DNA of 64,000 nucleotides from JALORV01 sp963754065 (GCA_963754065.1 CAVWFH010000028.1:1-64000), one strand, 5' to 3'; counted from the stretch's first letter, positions 34,975-44,911 are shown. Made by a program: numbers and translations. The notes: a model not told the origin generated them from the sequence alone.

Positions 34975-37095
34975 GTGCTCGTCCTGCGATCGCTGTTCCT
35001 GCTGCTCATGCTGATGAGTTCAGGCCCCGCCGTGCTCGCGCAGGCATCCGCTGCATCGAGTGCGGACGACCCGTATCTCTGGCTCGAGGACGTCGGCGGC
35101 GAGACCGCGCTCACCTGGGTGCGCTCGAGAAACGCGTTGGCCGAGAAGGAGTTTGCCGCCGACCCGCGCTATGAGCCCTTGCGCACCAACCTGCTGTCAA
35201 TACTCAACTCGCAGGAGCGCATCCCGTACGTGACCCGCATGGGCGAGCACGTCTACAACTTCTGGCGCGATGCGGCCAATCCGCGCGGACTCTGGCGTCG
35301 TACGACACTCGCCGACTATCGCACCGCTCAGCCCGCGTGGGAGGTGGTCATCGATCTGGACACTGTGGCGGCGGCCGACAAGGAGAACTGGGTCTGGAAA
35401 GGCGCCCAATGCCTGCGGCCTGACAAGCCGGGCGAACCGTATCGGCGATGCCTTGTCGCCCTGTCGCGCGGTGGTGCTGATGCCACGGTCGTGCGCGAGT
35501 TCGACCTGCGGGACAAGCGATTCGTGAGCGATGGCTTCAACCTGCCGACCGAGGCCAAGCAGGATCTCACGTGGAAGGACATCGACGCAGTCTGGGTCAC
35601 CACCGACTTCGGCCCGGGCTCGATGACCACCTCGGGCTACCCGCGCATCGTCAAGGAGTGGAAGCGCGGCACGCCGCTGGCGGCCGCGCGCACAGTCTAT
35701 GAGGGCAAGGAAACCGACGTCGGCGTCGAGGCCAGTTCGGAGCGCGAGTCGGGCCGTCGGCGCGACTGGGTCACACGCGACATCGAATTCTGGAACGCCG
35801 AGCGCTACGTCGAGCTCGACGGCAAGCTGGTCCGGGTCGAGGTACCGGCCGACGCCACCGTCATCCCGTTCAAGGACTGGTTGCTGGTTCGCACGCGCAC
35901 ACCGTGGACCGCTGGCGAGAAGACCTGGCCGGGAGGCGCCCTGCTGGCAATTCGCTTCGACGACTTCATGAAAGGGGCGCGCGGATTCGACTTGTTGCAT
36001 GTGCCGACGGCCCGCAGTTCGATCGAGGACGTGGAGGTCACGCGCAATGCGGTGCTGGTGAGTGAACTCGACAACGTGCGTCCGCGCCTGTGGGAATTGC
36101 AGCACGATGGCAAGCAGTGGGAGCGTCGGCGAGTGACTCTGCCTGAACAGGGGCAGATCGGCCACTTGACCACCTATTGGGACAGCGACGACTACCTGCT
36201 GACCCACCAGGACTTCACGACGCCGACCACGCTTTTCGAGCGACGCGTCGGTACGGCGGACGCGGCCTCACTGAAGTCGTTGCCGCGCTTCTTCGATGGC
36301 ACCGGCATCATCACGCGGCAGTTCGAGGCGATCAGCAAGGACGGCACGCGCATCCCCTATTTCATCGCGATGCGCGCGGATATGAAGTTCGACGGCCGCA
36401 ATCCGACGCTCCTCTACGGCTACGGTGGATTTCAGAACGCACAGCTGCCTTGGTACTCTGGTGTGTTCGGCAAGAGCTGGCTCGAGCCCGGCGGCGTGCT
36501 CGCGCTGGCCAATCTGCGCGGCGGCGGCGAGTTCGGGCCGGACTGGCATCGCGCCGCGCAGCGCGAGAACAAGCAGCGCACCTGGGACGACATGGCTGCT
36601 GTAGCCGAGGACCTGATCAAGCGCGGCATTACTTCGCCGCCGCACCTGGGCATCATGGGCGGCAGCCAGGGCGGTCTGCTGGTCACGGCGACCATGGTGC
36701 AGCGGCCGGAGCTCTTTGGCGCCGTTGTTTCGCAGGTGCCCCTGATCGACATGCTGCGCTATCACAGGCTGTTGGCCGGTGCCTCGTGGATGGCCGAGTA
36801 TGGTGACCCGGACCAGCCGGCCGATCGCGCATTCATCGCGAAGTACTCGCCCTATCAAAACGTGAGCAAAGGCGCGAAGTACCCGCGCATCTTCATCGTG
36901 ACATCCACGCGCGACGACCGCGTCCATCCGGGGCACGCCCGCAAGATGACTGCGCGCATGCTCGAACAGGGGCACGACGTCGTGTACTTCGAAAACATCG
37001 AGGGAGGTCATGGCGCGGCGGCAAACAACGCGCAGGCTGCCCGCATGTGGGCTCAGACATTCAGTTTTCTCTGGCGGCAACTCGGTCCTCGTTGA
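34975..37095 (+). CDS. secreted prolyl oligopeptidase family (S9) peptidase
   Basis: 706 aa from a GTG at 34975. Signal peptide LFLLLMLMSSGPAVLAQA, then the seven-blade propeller region (DDPYLWLEDVGGETALTWV at the start) and the C-terminal alpha/beta hydrolase domain. The nucleophile Ser is in MGGSQGGLLVTATM, Asp in TSTRDDRVHPGHA and His in ENIEGGHGAAANN. Cleaves short oligopeptides, probably in the periplasm. A second S9 enzyme lies at 42719-44911. Confidence 0.93.
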   Translation: MLVLRSLFLLLMLMSSGPAVLAQASAASSADDPYLWLEDVGGETALTWVRSRNALAEKEFAADPRYEPLRTNLLSILNSQERIPYVTRMGEHVYNFWRDAANPRGLWRRTTLADYRTAQPAWEVVIDLDTVAAADKENWVWKGAQCLRPDKPGEPYRRCLVALSRGGADATVVREFDLRDKRFVSDGFNLPTEAKQDLTWKDIDAVWVTTDFGPGSMTTSGYPRIVKEWKRGTPLAAARTVYEGKETDVGVEASSERESGRRRDWVTRDIEFWNAERYVELDGKLVRVEVPADATVIPFKDWLLVRTRTPWTAGEKTWPGGALLAIRFDDFMKGARGFDLLHVPTARSSIEDVEVTRNAVLVSELDNVRPRLWELQHDGKQWERRRVTLPEQGQIGHLTTYWDSDDYLLTHQDFTTPTTLFERRVGTADAASLKSLPRFFDGTGIITRQFEAISKDGTRIPYFIAMRADMKFDGRNPTLLYGYGGFQNAQLPWYSGVFGKSWLEPGGVLALANLRGGGEFGPDWHRAAQRENKQRTWDDMAAVAEDLIKRGITSPPHLGIMGGSQGGLLVTATMVQRPELFGAVVSQVPLIDMLRYHRLLAGASWMAEYGDPDQPADRAFIAKYSPYQNVSKGAKYPRIFIVTSTRDDRVHPGHARKMTARMLEQGHDVVYFENIEGGHGAAANNAQAARMWAQTFSFLWRQLGPR

Positions 37096-37254
37096 GTCGC
37101 GCAGGGGCAGGTCGAGCCGCCGATGTTCGCGCCATCAATCGCGATCTTCGTCCAACCCGTCGCTGCGGCAGCTGATGCGTCGCCTCGACCGTGACGCGGC
37201 TGCGGCGAAGAGTTCAGCGTGAAGCCGGTACAGGGTTGACGATCGGACCGCCGT

Positions 37255-37887
37255 TCAGGAGGCCGACTTGCGCCACACGCTGGCCAGCCAGGGTTGTTGC
37301 TCCCGCGGCAGGCCGGCTGGCCGGTAGTAGTGAGTCAGTTCGGCGAATCCGGCGGCAGTCATGTAGCAGCGCCAACTTTCCCAGTCATGGAACACGCCAT
37401 AGCGCTCGCCATTCCAGCCCTCCTGGCCGTCGCCGCGAGGATTCGAGCTGAACAGGACGCCGTTCGGCTTCAGTGACTTGTGCAATTCACGCAGAACGTC
37501 CGGCAACGCCTGGCTGGGAACGTGGAACAGAGCCGCGTTCGCAAACACGCCGTCGAAGTGATCGCGCGGCAATTCGAGCGAGAGGAAGTTCTGTTCGAGC
37601 ACCTCGCAGCCACTGTAGGCACGCGCCATCGCTGCCAACTGCGCCGATCCTTCGAGGCCACTCGCGTGATGCCCGAGGGCGGTGAATGTCTTGAGATCTC
37701 GCCCGGGCCCGCATCCGAAGTCGAGCAGCTCGAATGGGGGTTCGGCCTCGATGTACTGCAGCAACGCGCGGATGTTCTGGCTCACGTCGTGATCGCGGGT
37801 GCCTTCCCAGAAGTCCTTCGCACGCTGGTCGTAGTGCGCAAGCGTTCGACGGGCGGCGAGTTGAAGTTCTTCAGGCGTGAGTGGCAT
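37255..37887 (-). CDS. class I SAM-dependent methyltransferase
   Basis: 210 aa. Motif I LLDFGCGPGRDLKTFTALG, post-I GLEGSAQL, DGVFANAALFHVPSQALP and LHKSLKPNGVLFSSNPRG. The N-terminal ARRTLAHYDQRAKDFWEGTRDHDVS-type segment is typical of a small conserved family with unknown substrate. It stands alone between convergent and divergent neighbours. Confidence 0.9.
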   Translation of the reverse strand: MPLTPEELQLAARRTLAHYDQRAKDFWEGTRDHDVSQNIRALLQYIEAEPPFELLDFGCGPGRDLKTFTALGHHASGLEGSAQLAAMARAYSGCEVLEQNFLSLELPRDHFDGVFANAALFHVPSQALPDVLRELHKSLKPNGVLFSSNPRGDGQEGWNGERYGVFHDWESWRCYMTAAGFAELTHYYRPAGLPREQQPWLASVWRKSAS

Positions 37888-38090
37888 GTGCGCTGGCAGC
37901 CGTGGGCATGGGAAGTGCCGGGACGATTATCGTCGGGGCCAAGAAGCCCGTGGCACGATTCGCAGCCATGAAGGAATCTCTGGGCTGTCGTCTGGTGCGC
38001 TGCAAAGCGGACGACAGTTCCGGGCCGTAGTCCGACCGGCCATGCAGACATCGCACAGCCGGTCGGAGCTGCCGGTTTCATTCTCGACTC

Positions 38091-38297
38091 CTAGGCCGCG
38101 CGCATGGCCACAACGGCATGCGCGTCGGCGTCCGCGGCCATCACGCGAGGCTCAACGGCCTCGTTGAAGTCCACGAAATATGCTTCGGGATAGCGATGGT
38201 AAAACTCCGCGGCGACATTGAAGACCACCACCGCGAACATCGCGAACATCACGAAGGCATAGAAGAAGTCGTTCTTCGCCTCATGCTTGCGTTTCAT
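38091..38297 (-). CDS. small single-TM protein behind an attenuator-like leader
   Basis: 68 aa. AGGAG lies ~8 bases upstream of the ATG. A charged N-terminus (KRKHEAKND), one hydrophobic helix FFYAFVMFAMFAVVVFNVAA, then an aromatic acidic stretch and a polar C-terminus. Family unknown. The start is 30 bases downstream of an intrinsic-terminator-like hairpin in the same direction, suggesting that expression is set by read-through. Confidence 0.72.
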   Translation of the reverse strand: MKRKHEAKNDFFYAFVMFAMFAVVVFNVAAEFYHRYPEAYFVDFNEAVEPRVMAADADAHAVVAMRAA

Positions 38298-38327
38298 GAC
38301 ACTCTCCTGCGGGTGGCTGCAGCCAAC

Positions 38328-38361
38328 AAAAAGCCCGGAGGCGTTCGACGCGATCCGGGCT
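38328..38361 (-). terminator. intrinsic terminator-like hairpin (attenuator)
   Basis: Transcribed leftward: AGCCCGGA, then an inner GCGT/ACGC stem, then TCCGGGCT followed by a T tract (38332-38328). The 8-bp outer stem is perfect. It lies just before the small membrane protein gene and not after any gene, so it fits an attenuator. Confidence 0.7.
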
Positions 38362-38407
38362 CTGGATGCAGCCTAGTCCAGCTAGCTGCCTGGACCTCCG
38401 CCCGGAT
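38353..38407 (-). promoter_or_regulatory. candidate antiterminator pairing
   Basis: Leader segment ATCCGGGC (38407-38400) is perfectly complementary over 8 bases to GCCCGGAT (38360-38353), the 5' arm of the terminator. The two pairings are mutually exclusive, the classic attenuator arrangement. A ribosome on the last leader codons would mask the upstream segment and favour termination. A ribosome stalled earlier would favour read-through. Confidence 0.5.
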
Positions 38408-38546
38408 CATGGGCCTGCATGGAAAGGCTTGGCCGCGCGCCGGCCAGCGACGCGGTCTCGACAGGCATTTCAGCCTGCCGACACGTGTCCACAAAAGCGA
38501 ACTGGGGTCGCTTCCTGGACTTCAGTGTGCCGATCGCGTCGCTCAT
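38382..38546 (-). CDS. possible 54-aa leader peptide
   Basis: ATG with AGGTGAGAG 9-16 bases upstream, 54 codons to TAG. It is basic near the middle (LKSRKRPQFAF) and ends HDPGGGPGS. Its last nine codons contain ATCCGGGC (38407-38400), which can pair with the 5' arm of the terminator hairpin. The position and pairing are those of a leader peptide; coding is not proven. Confidence 0.4.
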   Translation of the reverse strand: MSDAIGTLKSRKRPQFAFVDTCRQAEMPVETASLAGARPSLSMQAHDPGGGPGS

Positions 38547-38879
38547 CTCTGAACTCTCACCTTTGCCGGCGAAATTGCCGGTGACGAAATGCTACGGCGG
38601 GCCGCGCTACCGATCAATCACATTTGTGCGTGAATATTCGGCGACCGCCGGGACGGTGTCAGCTGGCCCTATCGCGGTGATGGGCATCGTTGTCGGAGCA
38701 GCGTTGAGTGCAGAATCGGGTGGAATGGTCTCTGAGCGCGAGTGCACGGATGAACCTGGCCCATGTCACCGCTATGCTCAACGCTTGCTCGCAACTTCTT
38801 GAACCGCCCGGCCGATTGCGGCCGACTAGCTCCCGTCGCAAAACCTCCGCGAAGTGCATATCTACGACGCCCGACAGGC
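38547..38879. other. intergenic region, no gene seen
   Basis: Lies between the leader ORF (leftward) and the hypothetical gene at 38880 (rightward). A small dyad CCGGC-AATTTC-GCCGG lies at about 38565-38580 near the leader ORF start. Otherwise I see only open frames with non-coding composition. It must hold the promoters for both directions, but I cannot assign them with confidence. Confidence 0.5.
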
Positions 38880-39758
38880 ATGACCGCTGTAGATGAGTTT
38901 CTGAAGACCGCGTGGGCCGACCATGGCGATCAACCGCAAGACGTCGCCAATCGCCTGTCGGATTCGCTCGAATTGATCCAGGCACGCGAGGGCTTCGCGC
39001 CGTTTGTGCGGCTCCTGGCGCATGTCTACGGAGAGCACCTGGGCCAGTGGCACGTTGCCGTCGGCCTGCTCGATCGACTGCGCACTTTGCCGGCGTTTGA
39101 CGGGAGCCCGGACGTAACTCTGGTGATCGACCAGGCAGTGGCGACCATGCGCTTTGCTGCCGGCGATTCAACAGCGCTGGATGCACTGCCTCTCGAGGCT
39201 CGGGTGTCCGCGCTGGCCACGGCCGCGTCGGCCCTTGCGGGTCGCGACCAGTTGCTGCCTGCGATCGCTGCGCTTGAACAAGCGCTGCAGATTGCCGAGG
39301 CCGGATTGCCGGATGGTTCGCCGGCAAACCGCGCACTGGCCGTGATGGGCAACAATCTGGCCGCCGTGCTGGAAGGCAAGCCTGAGCGCGATGCGATGGA
39401 AACCGCGGCCATGCTGCGGGCCGCAGAGGCTGGCCTTAAGTATTGGAAGCTCTCCGGTACCTGGCTCGAAGAAGAACGGGCCGAGTATCGACTGGCGCGC
39501 AGCCAGCTGCAGGCGGGAAAGACTCGGGACGCCGTGGCCAGCGCTCAGCGCTGCATCGCCGTCTGCCGCAGGAACGGTGCTCCTTCTTTCGAGCAGTTCT
39601 TCGGCTTTGCTGTACTCGCCCTGGCGCAACGGAGCGCGGGCGATTGGGAGGCTAGCAAAGCCAACCGCGACGAAGCAATGCGCCAGCTCGAACAGGTTCC
39701 CAGCGAAGAGCGAGTCTGGTGCGGTGTCGAGCTGGCGGAACTGAGCGCGATGGACTGA
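38880..39758 (+). CDS. hypothetical TPR-like protein
   Basis: 292 aa from the ATG followed by TAVDEFLKTAWADHG. The upstream open frame is Arg/Pro-rich and unlike the protein. Helical repeats throughout, including QLLPAIAALEQALQIAEAGL, ALAVMGNNLAAVLEG and ARSQLQAGKTRDAVASAQRC, fit degenerate tetratricopeptide repeats. No signal peptide. Likely a cytosolic scaffold. Role unknown. Confidence 0.8.
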   Translation: MTAVDEFLKTAWADHGDQPQDVANRLSDSLELIQAREGFAPFVRLLAHVYGEHLGQWHVAVGLLDRLRTLPAFDGSPDVTLVIDQAVATMRFAAGDSTALDALPLEARVSALATAASALAGRDQLLPAIAALEQALQIAEAGLPDGSPANRALAVMGNNLAAVLEGKPERDAMETAAMLRAAEAGLKYWKLSGTWLEEERAEYRLARSQLQAGKTRDAVASAQRCIAVCRRNGAPSFEQFFGFAVLALAQRSAGDWEASKANRDEAMRQLEQVPSEERVWCGVELAELSAMD

Positions 39759-39900
39759 TGCCGCTACTTGTTGGCGCTCGCGCTGAAGCGATCATCCGGC
39801 GGAGTGTCGACATACAGTGCAACTGCCTGTCCAATCCGGCAACTCTATCGGCGTTGCACCTGTAGCAACGCAAGCCGCAGCATGCGCAGGCCGAAGCCAC

Positions 39901-41859
39901 TCAGACCTTGATCTGCGGCTCCTCCACGGTGTCCGGGTGTACATCGGCGGGGCTGTCTTCCACCACCTCATCGTCCGGCTCGACGATGACATCCGGTACG
40001 TCATTCGCCAGGAAACCGCCGGACTGGCGCTTCCACAGCAGCGCATAGTGGCCGCCGGCGCGCAACAGTTCTTCATGCGTGCCTTCCTCCACGATGCGAC
40101 CGGCGTCCATCACGACCAGCCGGTCCATTTTCGCGATCGTCGACAGCCGGTGCGCGATCGCGATCACGGTCTTGCCCAGCATCAGTGATTCAAGCTGTTC
40201 CTGGATCGCGGCTTCGATCTCGCTGTCGAGTGCGGACGTGGCCTCGTCAAGCACCAGGATCGGCGCGTTCTTCAGGATCACGCGGGCCAGCGCCACGCGC
40301 TGTCGCTGGCCGCCGGAAAGCTTCACGCCGCGCTCACCGGCGTGGGCCGCGTAGCCGCTGCGATCCTTCCAGTCGCGCAGCCCGACGATGAACTCGTGCG
40401 CGTGGGCCTGGCGCGCGGCGGCCTCGACTTCGGCGTCGGTTGCCTGTGGCCGGCCGTAGCGAATGTTGGCGGCAATCGAGCGATGCAGCATCGAAGTGTC
40501 CTGCGTGACCACGCCGATGGCTGCGCGCAGGGATTCCTGCGTGACCTCGCGTACGTCCTGACCGTCGATCGTGATGCGACCGCCTTCGACGTCATGGAAG
40601 CGCAGCAGCAGGCTCACCAACGTCGACTTGCCGGCCCCCGATCGACCGACGACACCGACGCGTTCGCCGGCGGCGATGGTCAGGCTCAGGTCGTCGAGCA
40701 CGGCACGCCCGCCGCGCGCCAGCGTGCCGTAGCCGAAAAGCACCTGTTCAAAGCGAATCGCGCCTCCACCCACGGTCAACTCGCGCGCATCGGGGCGGTC
40801 GGTCAGCGCGTGCGGCACTGCAATCGTCTCCATGCCCTCTTGCACCACGCCGATGTTCTCAAAAATTCCGCTGACTTCCCACGACACCCAGCCCGCCATG
40901 TTGGCGATCTGCCATGCCAGGGGCAGCGCCGTCGCGACTGCCGCCGCGCTCACCGCGCCGCTTATCCACAGGAGCACGCCGAGTGTGGCCGTGCCGACCA
41001 CGAGCGCGGAATTCATGCAGGTCAGCGTGGCCATGAACCGGGTGGTCATGCGCATGTGGTCGGCGATTCGTTCGCGATGCTCGACCATCGCCTCGCGCAC
41101 GTACGAATCCTCGTCGGCGGCGCGTGCGAATAGTTTCACCGTTGGAAAATTGGTGTACGAATCGACGACGCGACCCATGACCTGCGAGCGCGCCTCCGAA
41201 CTCACCCGCGACAGATCGCGCATGCGCGGAACGAAGTAGCGCAGAAAGAACATGAAGGTCACGATCCACAGCACCATCGGCGCCGCCAGACGCCAGTCGG
41301 CCGCCGTTACCAGCAGCAGCGCAGTGATGCCGTACACCACGATGTACCAGACCGCGCGGATGCTCGAGACCACGCTTTCGCGCAGCGAGTTCGAAGTGTT
41401 CATCACGCGATTGGCGATCCGGCCGGCAAAGTCGTTCTGGAAGAAATTCCAGCTCTGGCGGATCACGTGCCAATGGCTCTGCCAGCGGATCAGCGTGGTC
41501 ACGCCGGGGATCACCGCGTTGTTGCGCACCATCGAATCCGCCAGGATCGCCAGTGGCCGCGCGATCAGCACCAAAGCCGCCATGATCAGCAACAGCGGCG
41601 CCTCCGCCATCACGGCGGCACGCGGATCGGGCAGGGTCATCAGCCCCACCAGCTTGCCGATGAAAAGCGGAATCACCGTATCCAGCAACGCCACTGTCGC
41701 ACCGAACACGAACATCGCGACATAGAGCCGTGGCGACTGGCGCACGAAGTGCAGGTAGAACGGCAGCAGCCCCGGTGGCGGCCCGTCGCGCTCGACCGCC
41801 GCGGGCGGCGCAGCGGTGGCGTTTGGCACGCGCGATTCGAAGTAGCTGAAAAGACTCAT
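39901..41859 (-). CDS. ABC transporter, fused permease and ATP-binding protein
   Basis: 652 aa from the ATG followed by SLFSYFESRVP. N-terminal exporter-type transmembrane domain (six helices, residues ~50-350), then the nucleotide-binding domain: Walker A VVGRSGAGKSTLVSLLLRF, signature LSGGQRQRVALARV, Walker B PILVLDEATSALDSE and switch AIAHRLSTIAKMDRL. An acidic C-terminal tail (VIVEPDDEVVEDSPADVHPD) is unusual. Homodimeric exporter of lipids, peptides or drugs. Substrate unknown. Confidence 0.92.
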   Translation of the reverse strand: MSLFSYFESRVPNATAAPPAAVERDGPPPGLLPFYLHFVRQSPRLYVAMFVFGATVALLDTVIPLFIGKLVGLMTLPDPRAAVMAEAPLLLIMAALVLIARPLAILADSMVRNNAVIPGVTTLIRWQSHWHVIRQSWNFFQNDFAGRIANRVMNTSNSLRESVVSSIRAVWYIVVYGITALLLVTAADWRLAAPMVLWIVTFMFFLRYFVPRMRDLSRVSSEARSQVMGRVVDSYTNFPTVKLFARAADEDSYVREAMVEHRERIADHMRMTTRFMATLTCMNSALVVGTATLGVLLWISGAVSAAAVATALPLAWQIANMAGWVSWEVSGIFENIGVVQEGMETIAVPHALTDRPDARELTVGGGAIRFEQVLFGYGTLARGGRAVLDDLSLTIAAGERVGVVGRSGAGKSTLVSLLLRFHDVEGGRITIDGQDVREVTQESLRAAIGVVTQDTSMLHRSIAANIRYGRPQATDAEVEAAARQAHAHEFIVGLRDWKDRSGYAAHAGERGVKLSGGQRQRVALARVILKNAPILVLDEATSALDSEIEAAIQEQLESLMLGKTVIAIAHRLSTIAKMDRLVVMDAGRIVEEGTHEELLRAGGHYALLWKRQSGGFLANDVPDVIVEPDDEVVEDSPADVHPDTVEEPQIKV

Positions 41860-42046
41860 GACTGTCTGCAGGGTCTCGTCGGCTGACGCGGATTCAGGAG
41901 TGCACTCGGCAAATCGGGTGCAGCAGATCGTAGCCCGGATCAAGTCCAACCAATCCGAGCGGGAAGCTCACCCGAGCTTTAGGGCTCCGCCCGCATGTCC
42001 CCGACACCCCGTTCTTCGTTGGCGAGCACTTCCCTAGAATCGCGAC

Positions 42047-42709
42047 ATGCAGCGTTCCGAACTCGACCACCTCGTGGTGGCCAGTGCGCACCTTGATGAA
42101 GGCATCGACTGGGTGGAGCAACACTTGGGTGTGCGGCCCCACCCGGGCGGCCAGCATGTGACGATGGGCACGCACAACGCCCTGCTCAAGCTGGGGCCGC
42201 GCTGCTACCTTGAAGTCATTGCAATCGATCCGGACGGAGCGCCGCCGGCGCGTCCCCGCTGGTTTGCACTCGACGAGGCGACGATGCGATCGCGTCTCGC
42301 GTCCGGCCCGTCGCTGGTCACGTGGGTGTTGCGCTGTGAATCGCTGGCAGCGGCCTGCGTGCGCGTGCCCGACCTCGGCGAGATCCTGACGATGAGCCGA
42401 GGTGACTTTCACTGGCAGATTGCCGTGCCGGAAGACGGCAGCCTGCCATGGAGCGGCGTGCTGCCGGCAGCCATCCAATGGTCGGCCGGCGCCGACGAAT
42501 CGGTTCCGCATCCTTGCGACCGGTTGCCCGACAGCGGCTGTGAACTGCTCTCGCTGGATCTCACCCATCCGGCGGCCGTGCTCGGCACCGCGGGCATCGT
42601 CTCGATGTTCCGAGAGCTGCGGGTGGTCGGTCCGATCGACCTGCGGCCCGGGCCGGTCCGCATTGCGGCGCGCATCCGGACGACGGCAGGTGAAGTCACA
42701 CTGGCATGA
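42047..42709 (+). CDS. VOC/glyoxalase-like domain protein
   Basis: 220 aa. LDHLVVASAHLDEGIDWVEQ and GGQHVTMGTHNALLKLGPRC match the Glyoxalase_3/VOC-type family with paired beta-alpha-beta modules; RCYLEVIAIDPDG completes the first. Metal-dependent activity cannot be confirmed. The oligopeptidase gene starts nine bases later, suggesting co-transcription. Confidence 0.85.
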   Translation: MQRSELDHLVVASAHLDEGIDWVEQHLGVRPHPGGQHVTMGTHNALLKLGPRCYLEVIAIDPDGAPPARPRWFALDEATMRSRLASGPSLVTWVLRCESLAAACVRVPDLGEILTMSRGDFHWQIAVPEDGSLPWSGVLPAAIQWSAGADESVPHPCDRLPDSGCELLSLDLTHPAAVLGTAGIVSMFRELRVVGPIDLRPGPVRIAARIRTTAGEVTLA

Positions 42710-42718
42710 TCCGCCCCG

Positions 42719-44911
42719 ATGAATTCCGTGAGCGACAGAAAGCGCGCTTGGCCGAGCGTATTCATGCCGGCAGCGAGCACATTTTTCTATCTGATAGCAG
42801 GACTCGCGATGGCGCAGACCAGGACTAACGCCGCTACGCCGACACCGCCGGTGGCCCAACGCATTCCGCACGTGGTCAAGAGCCCGCACGGCGATCGCGT
42901 CGACGAGTACTACTGGATGCGTGACGATGATCCTAGGTCCAAGCGTCCGGAGATCATCGAGCACCTGAACGCCGAGAATGCCTACGCCGATGCGATGCTG
43001 GCGCATGTGAAGCCGCTGCAGGACCAGCTCGTTACCGAAATGCGCGCCCGCATCAAGGAGGACGACAGTTCGGTGCCTGCCTACGACAACGGATACTGGT
43101 ACTGGAGGCGCTTCGATGCCGGCGCCGAGTATCCGATCCTGCTGCGACAGCGCGGCGGGCCGGTCGCCCCGGACGCCAGTGCGCCCGAGGAGGTCGTGCT
43201 CGACATCCCGCAGCTCGCCCGACCGCACGCGTACTACAACATCGGTGCCACCGCGGTCAGCCCGGACAATCGCTGGCTGGCTTATGCGGAAGACACCGTC
43301 GGCCGTCGTATCTACACACTGCGCTTCCGTAACCTCGTCACAGGGGAACTCGCGGCGGCGTCGATCGCCGGCGTCCTCGCCGACGTCGAGTGGGCCGCCG
43401 ACAGCGCCACCGTGTTCTACCTGCGACAGGATCCACAGACGCTCGTGCGCGGGACCGTCTACCGGCATCGGTTGGGCACCGACCCGGACGGTGACGTGCT
43501 GGTGTACGACGAACCGGACCCGGAGCTCTTCACGGGTCTCGCGCGCAGTGGGTCGCGGCGCTTCCTGATGATCCAGCTCGAAGGCTACGACACGACCGAG
43601 ACACGCGTCATTCCGCTCGCGGCTCCGGCAACTGCCCCGGTCGTCGTGCTGCCGCGACGCAAGGAGGTGCGCACGTATGCCGATCACCTCGGTGATCGCT
43701 GGATCCTGCGCACCAACGACGCCGCGCAGAACTTCCGGCTGGTGGCGGCACCGGACAGCGCACCGGACGACCGCACGCGCTGGCGCGACATCGTCCCGGC
43801 GCGTGCCGACGCGGCGGTCGACGCGTTTGCATTGTTCGAGCGCGCGATCGTCATCGAGGAGCGTGTCGAAGCGAACAGCCGGATCCGGGTGCTGCCCTCG
43901 GATGGCCGCGCGCCGTTCACGGTTGCCGCCGACGAGCCTGCGTTCTCGATGAACCTGGCGGCGAATCCCGACCCGGCAGTACCGGCTGCGCGCTATACGT
44001 ACACGTCGATGACCACGCCGACCACGACCTACGACGTGGATCTGGCCTCGGGCGAGCGACGCTTGCGCAAGATCCAGCCGGTGATCGGATACGCCGCCGC
44101 AAAGTACGCCACCGAGCGGGTCTGGGCGCCGGCGCGGGACGGCCAGCGCATTCCGGTGTCGCTCGTCTACCGCCGCGACCGCTTCAAGCGCGACGGCAGC
44201 GCGCCGCTGTACATCGACGGTTACGGCGCCTACGGCCTGTCCAACGATCCGTACTTCAGCAGCAATCGTGTTTCCTTGCTCGACCGTGGCTTCGTCATCG
44301 CACTCGCCCACGTGCGTGGCGGCGCAGAACTCGGACAGGGCTGGTACGAGTCGGGCCGCCTGCTCGCCAAGCAGAACACCTTCAACGACTTCGTCGATGT
44401 GACGGACCACCTGGTGCGCGAGGGTTATGGCGCCAGGGAGAGAGTGTTCGCCTCGGGCGGCTCCGCCGGCGGCCTGCTGATGGGCGTGATCGCCAACCAG
44501 GCCGGCGATCGCTACCGCGGCATCGCGCTGCACGTGCCCTTCGTCGATGCGGTGACCACGATGCTCGATGAATCGATTCCGCTGACGACCAACGAGTGGT
44601 CGCAGTGGGGCGACCCGCGTGAGAAGCAGCATCACGACTACATGCTCGCGTATTCGCCGTACGACAACATCCGCGCGCGCGATTATCCGGCGATGCTCGT
44701 CACGACCGGGCTCTGGGACGCGATGGTGCAGTACTACGAGCCGGCCAAGTATGTGGCCCGGCTGCGCGCCACCAAGACAGACAGCAACCCGCTGCTGTTC
44801 CACGTCACGATGGAGGCCGGCCACAGCGGCAAGTCGGGCCGCTTCGAACGGCTCGTCGAAGCGGCACGCGAGTTCGCGTTCTTCCTCGATCTCGCGGGCT
44901 CGTCCGACTAG
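42719..44911 (+). CDS. ptrB: oligopeptidase B-type S9 peptidase
   Basis: 730 aa. A hydrophobic N-terminal segment (FFYLIAGLAMAQT) suggests export. Typical oligopeptidase B features follow: VDEYYWMRDDDPRSKRPEI, the propeller, then the hydrolase domain with nucleophile in FASGGSAGGLLMGVIANQ, Asp in GLWDAMVQYYEPAKYV and His in MEAGHSGKSGRF. Cleaves after basic residues in short peptides. Classical E. coli PtrB is cytosolic, so the signal-like N-terminus is notable. Confidence 0.93.
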   Translation: MNSVSDRKRAWPSVFMPAASTFFYLIAGLAMAQTRTNAATPTPPVAQRIPHVVKSPHGDRVDEYYWMRDDDPRSKRPEIIEHLNAENAYADAMLAHVKPLQDQLVTEMRARIKEDDSSVPAYDNGYWYWRRFDAGAEYPILLRQRGGPVAPDASAPEEVVLDIPQLARPHAYYNIGATAVSPDNRWLAYAEDTVGRRIYTLRFRNLVTGELAAASIAGVLADVEWAADSATVFYLRQDPQTLVRGTVYRHRLGTDPDGDVLVYDEPDPELFTGLARSGSRRFLMIQLEGYDTTETRVIPLAAPATAPVVVLPRRKEVRTYADHLGDRWILRTNDAAQNFRLVAAPDSAPDDRTRWRDIVPARADAAVDAFALFERAIVIEERVEANSRIRVLPSDGRAPFTVAADEPAFSMNLAANPDPAVPAARYTYTSMTTPTTTYDVDLASGERRLRKIQPVIGYAAAKYATERVWAPARDGQRIPVSLVYRRDRFKRDGSAPLYIDGYGAYGLSNDPYFSSNRVSLLDRGFVIALAHVRGGAELGQGWYESGRLLAKQNTFNDFVDVTDHLVREGYGARERVFASGGSAGGLLMGVIANQAGDRYRGIALHVPFVDAVTTMLDESIPLTTNEWSQWGDPREKQHHDYMLAYSPYDNIRARDYPAMLVTTGLWDAMVQYYEPAKYVARLRATKTDSNPLLFHVTMEAGHSGKSGRFERLVEAAREFAFFLDLAGSSD

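Noticed and set aside
38419..38802. 127-codon plus-strand ORF in the 38.4-38.8 kb gap
   Set aside because: No Shine-Dalgarno, no family resemblance, irregular composition, and it overlaps the leader ORF on the other strand.
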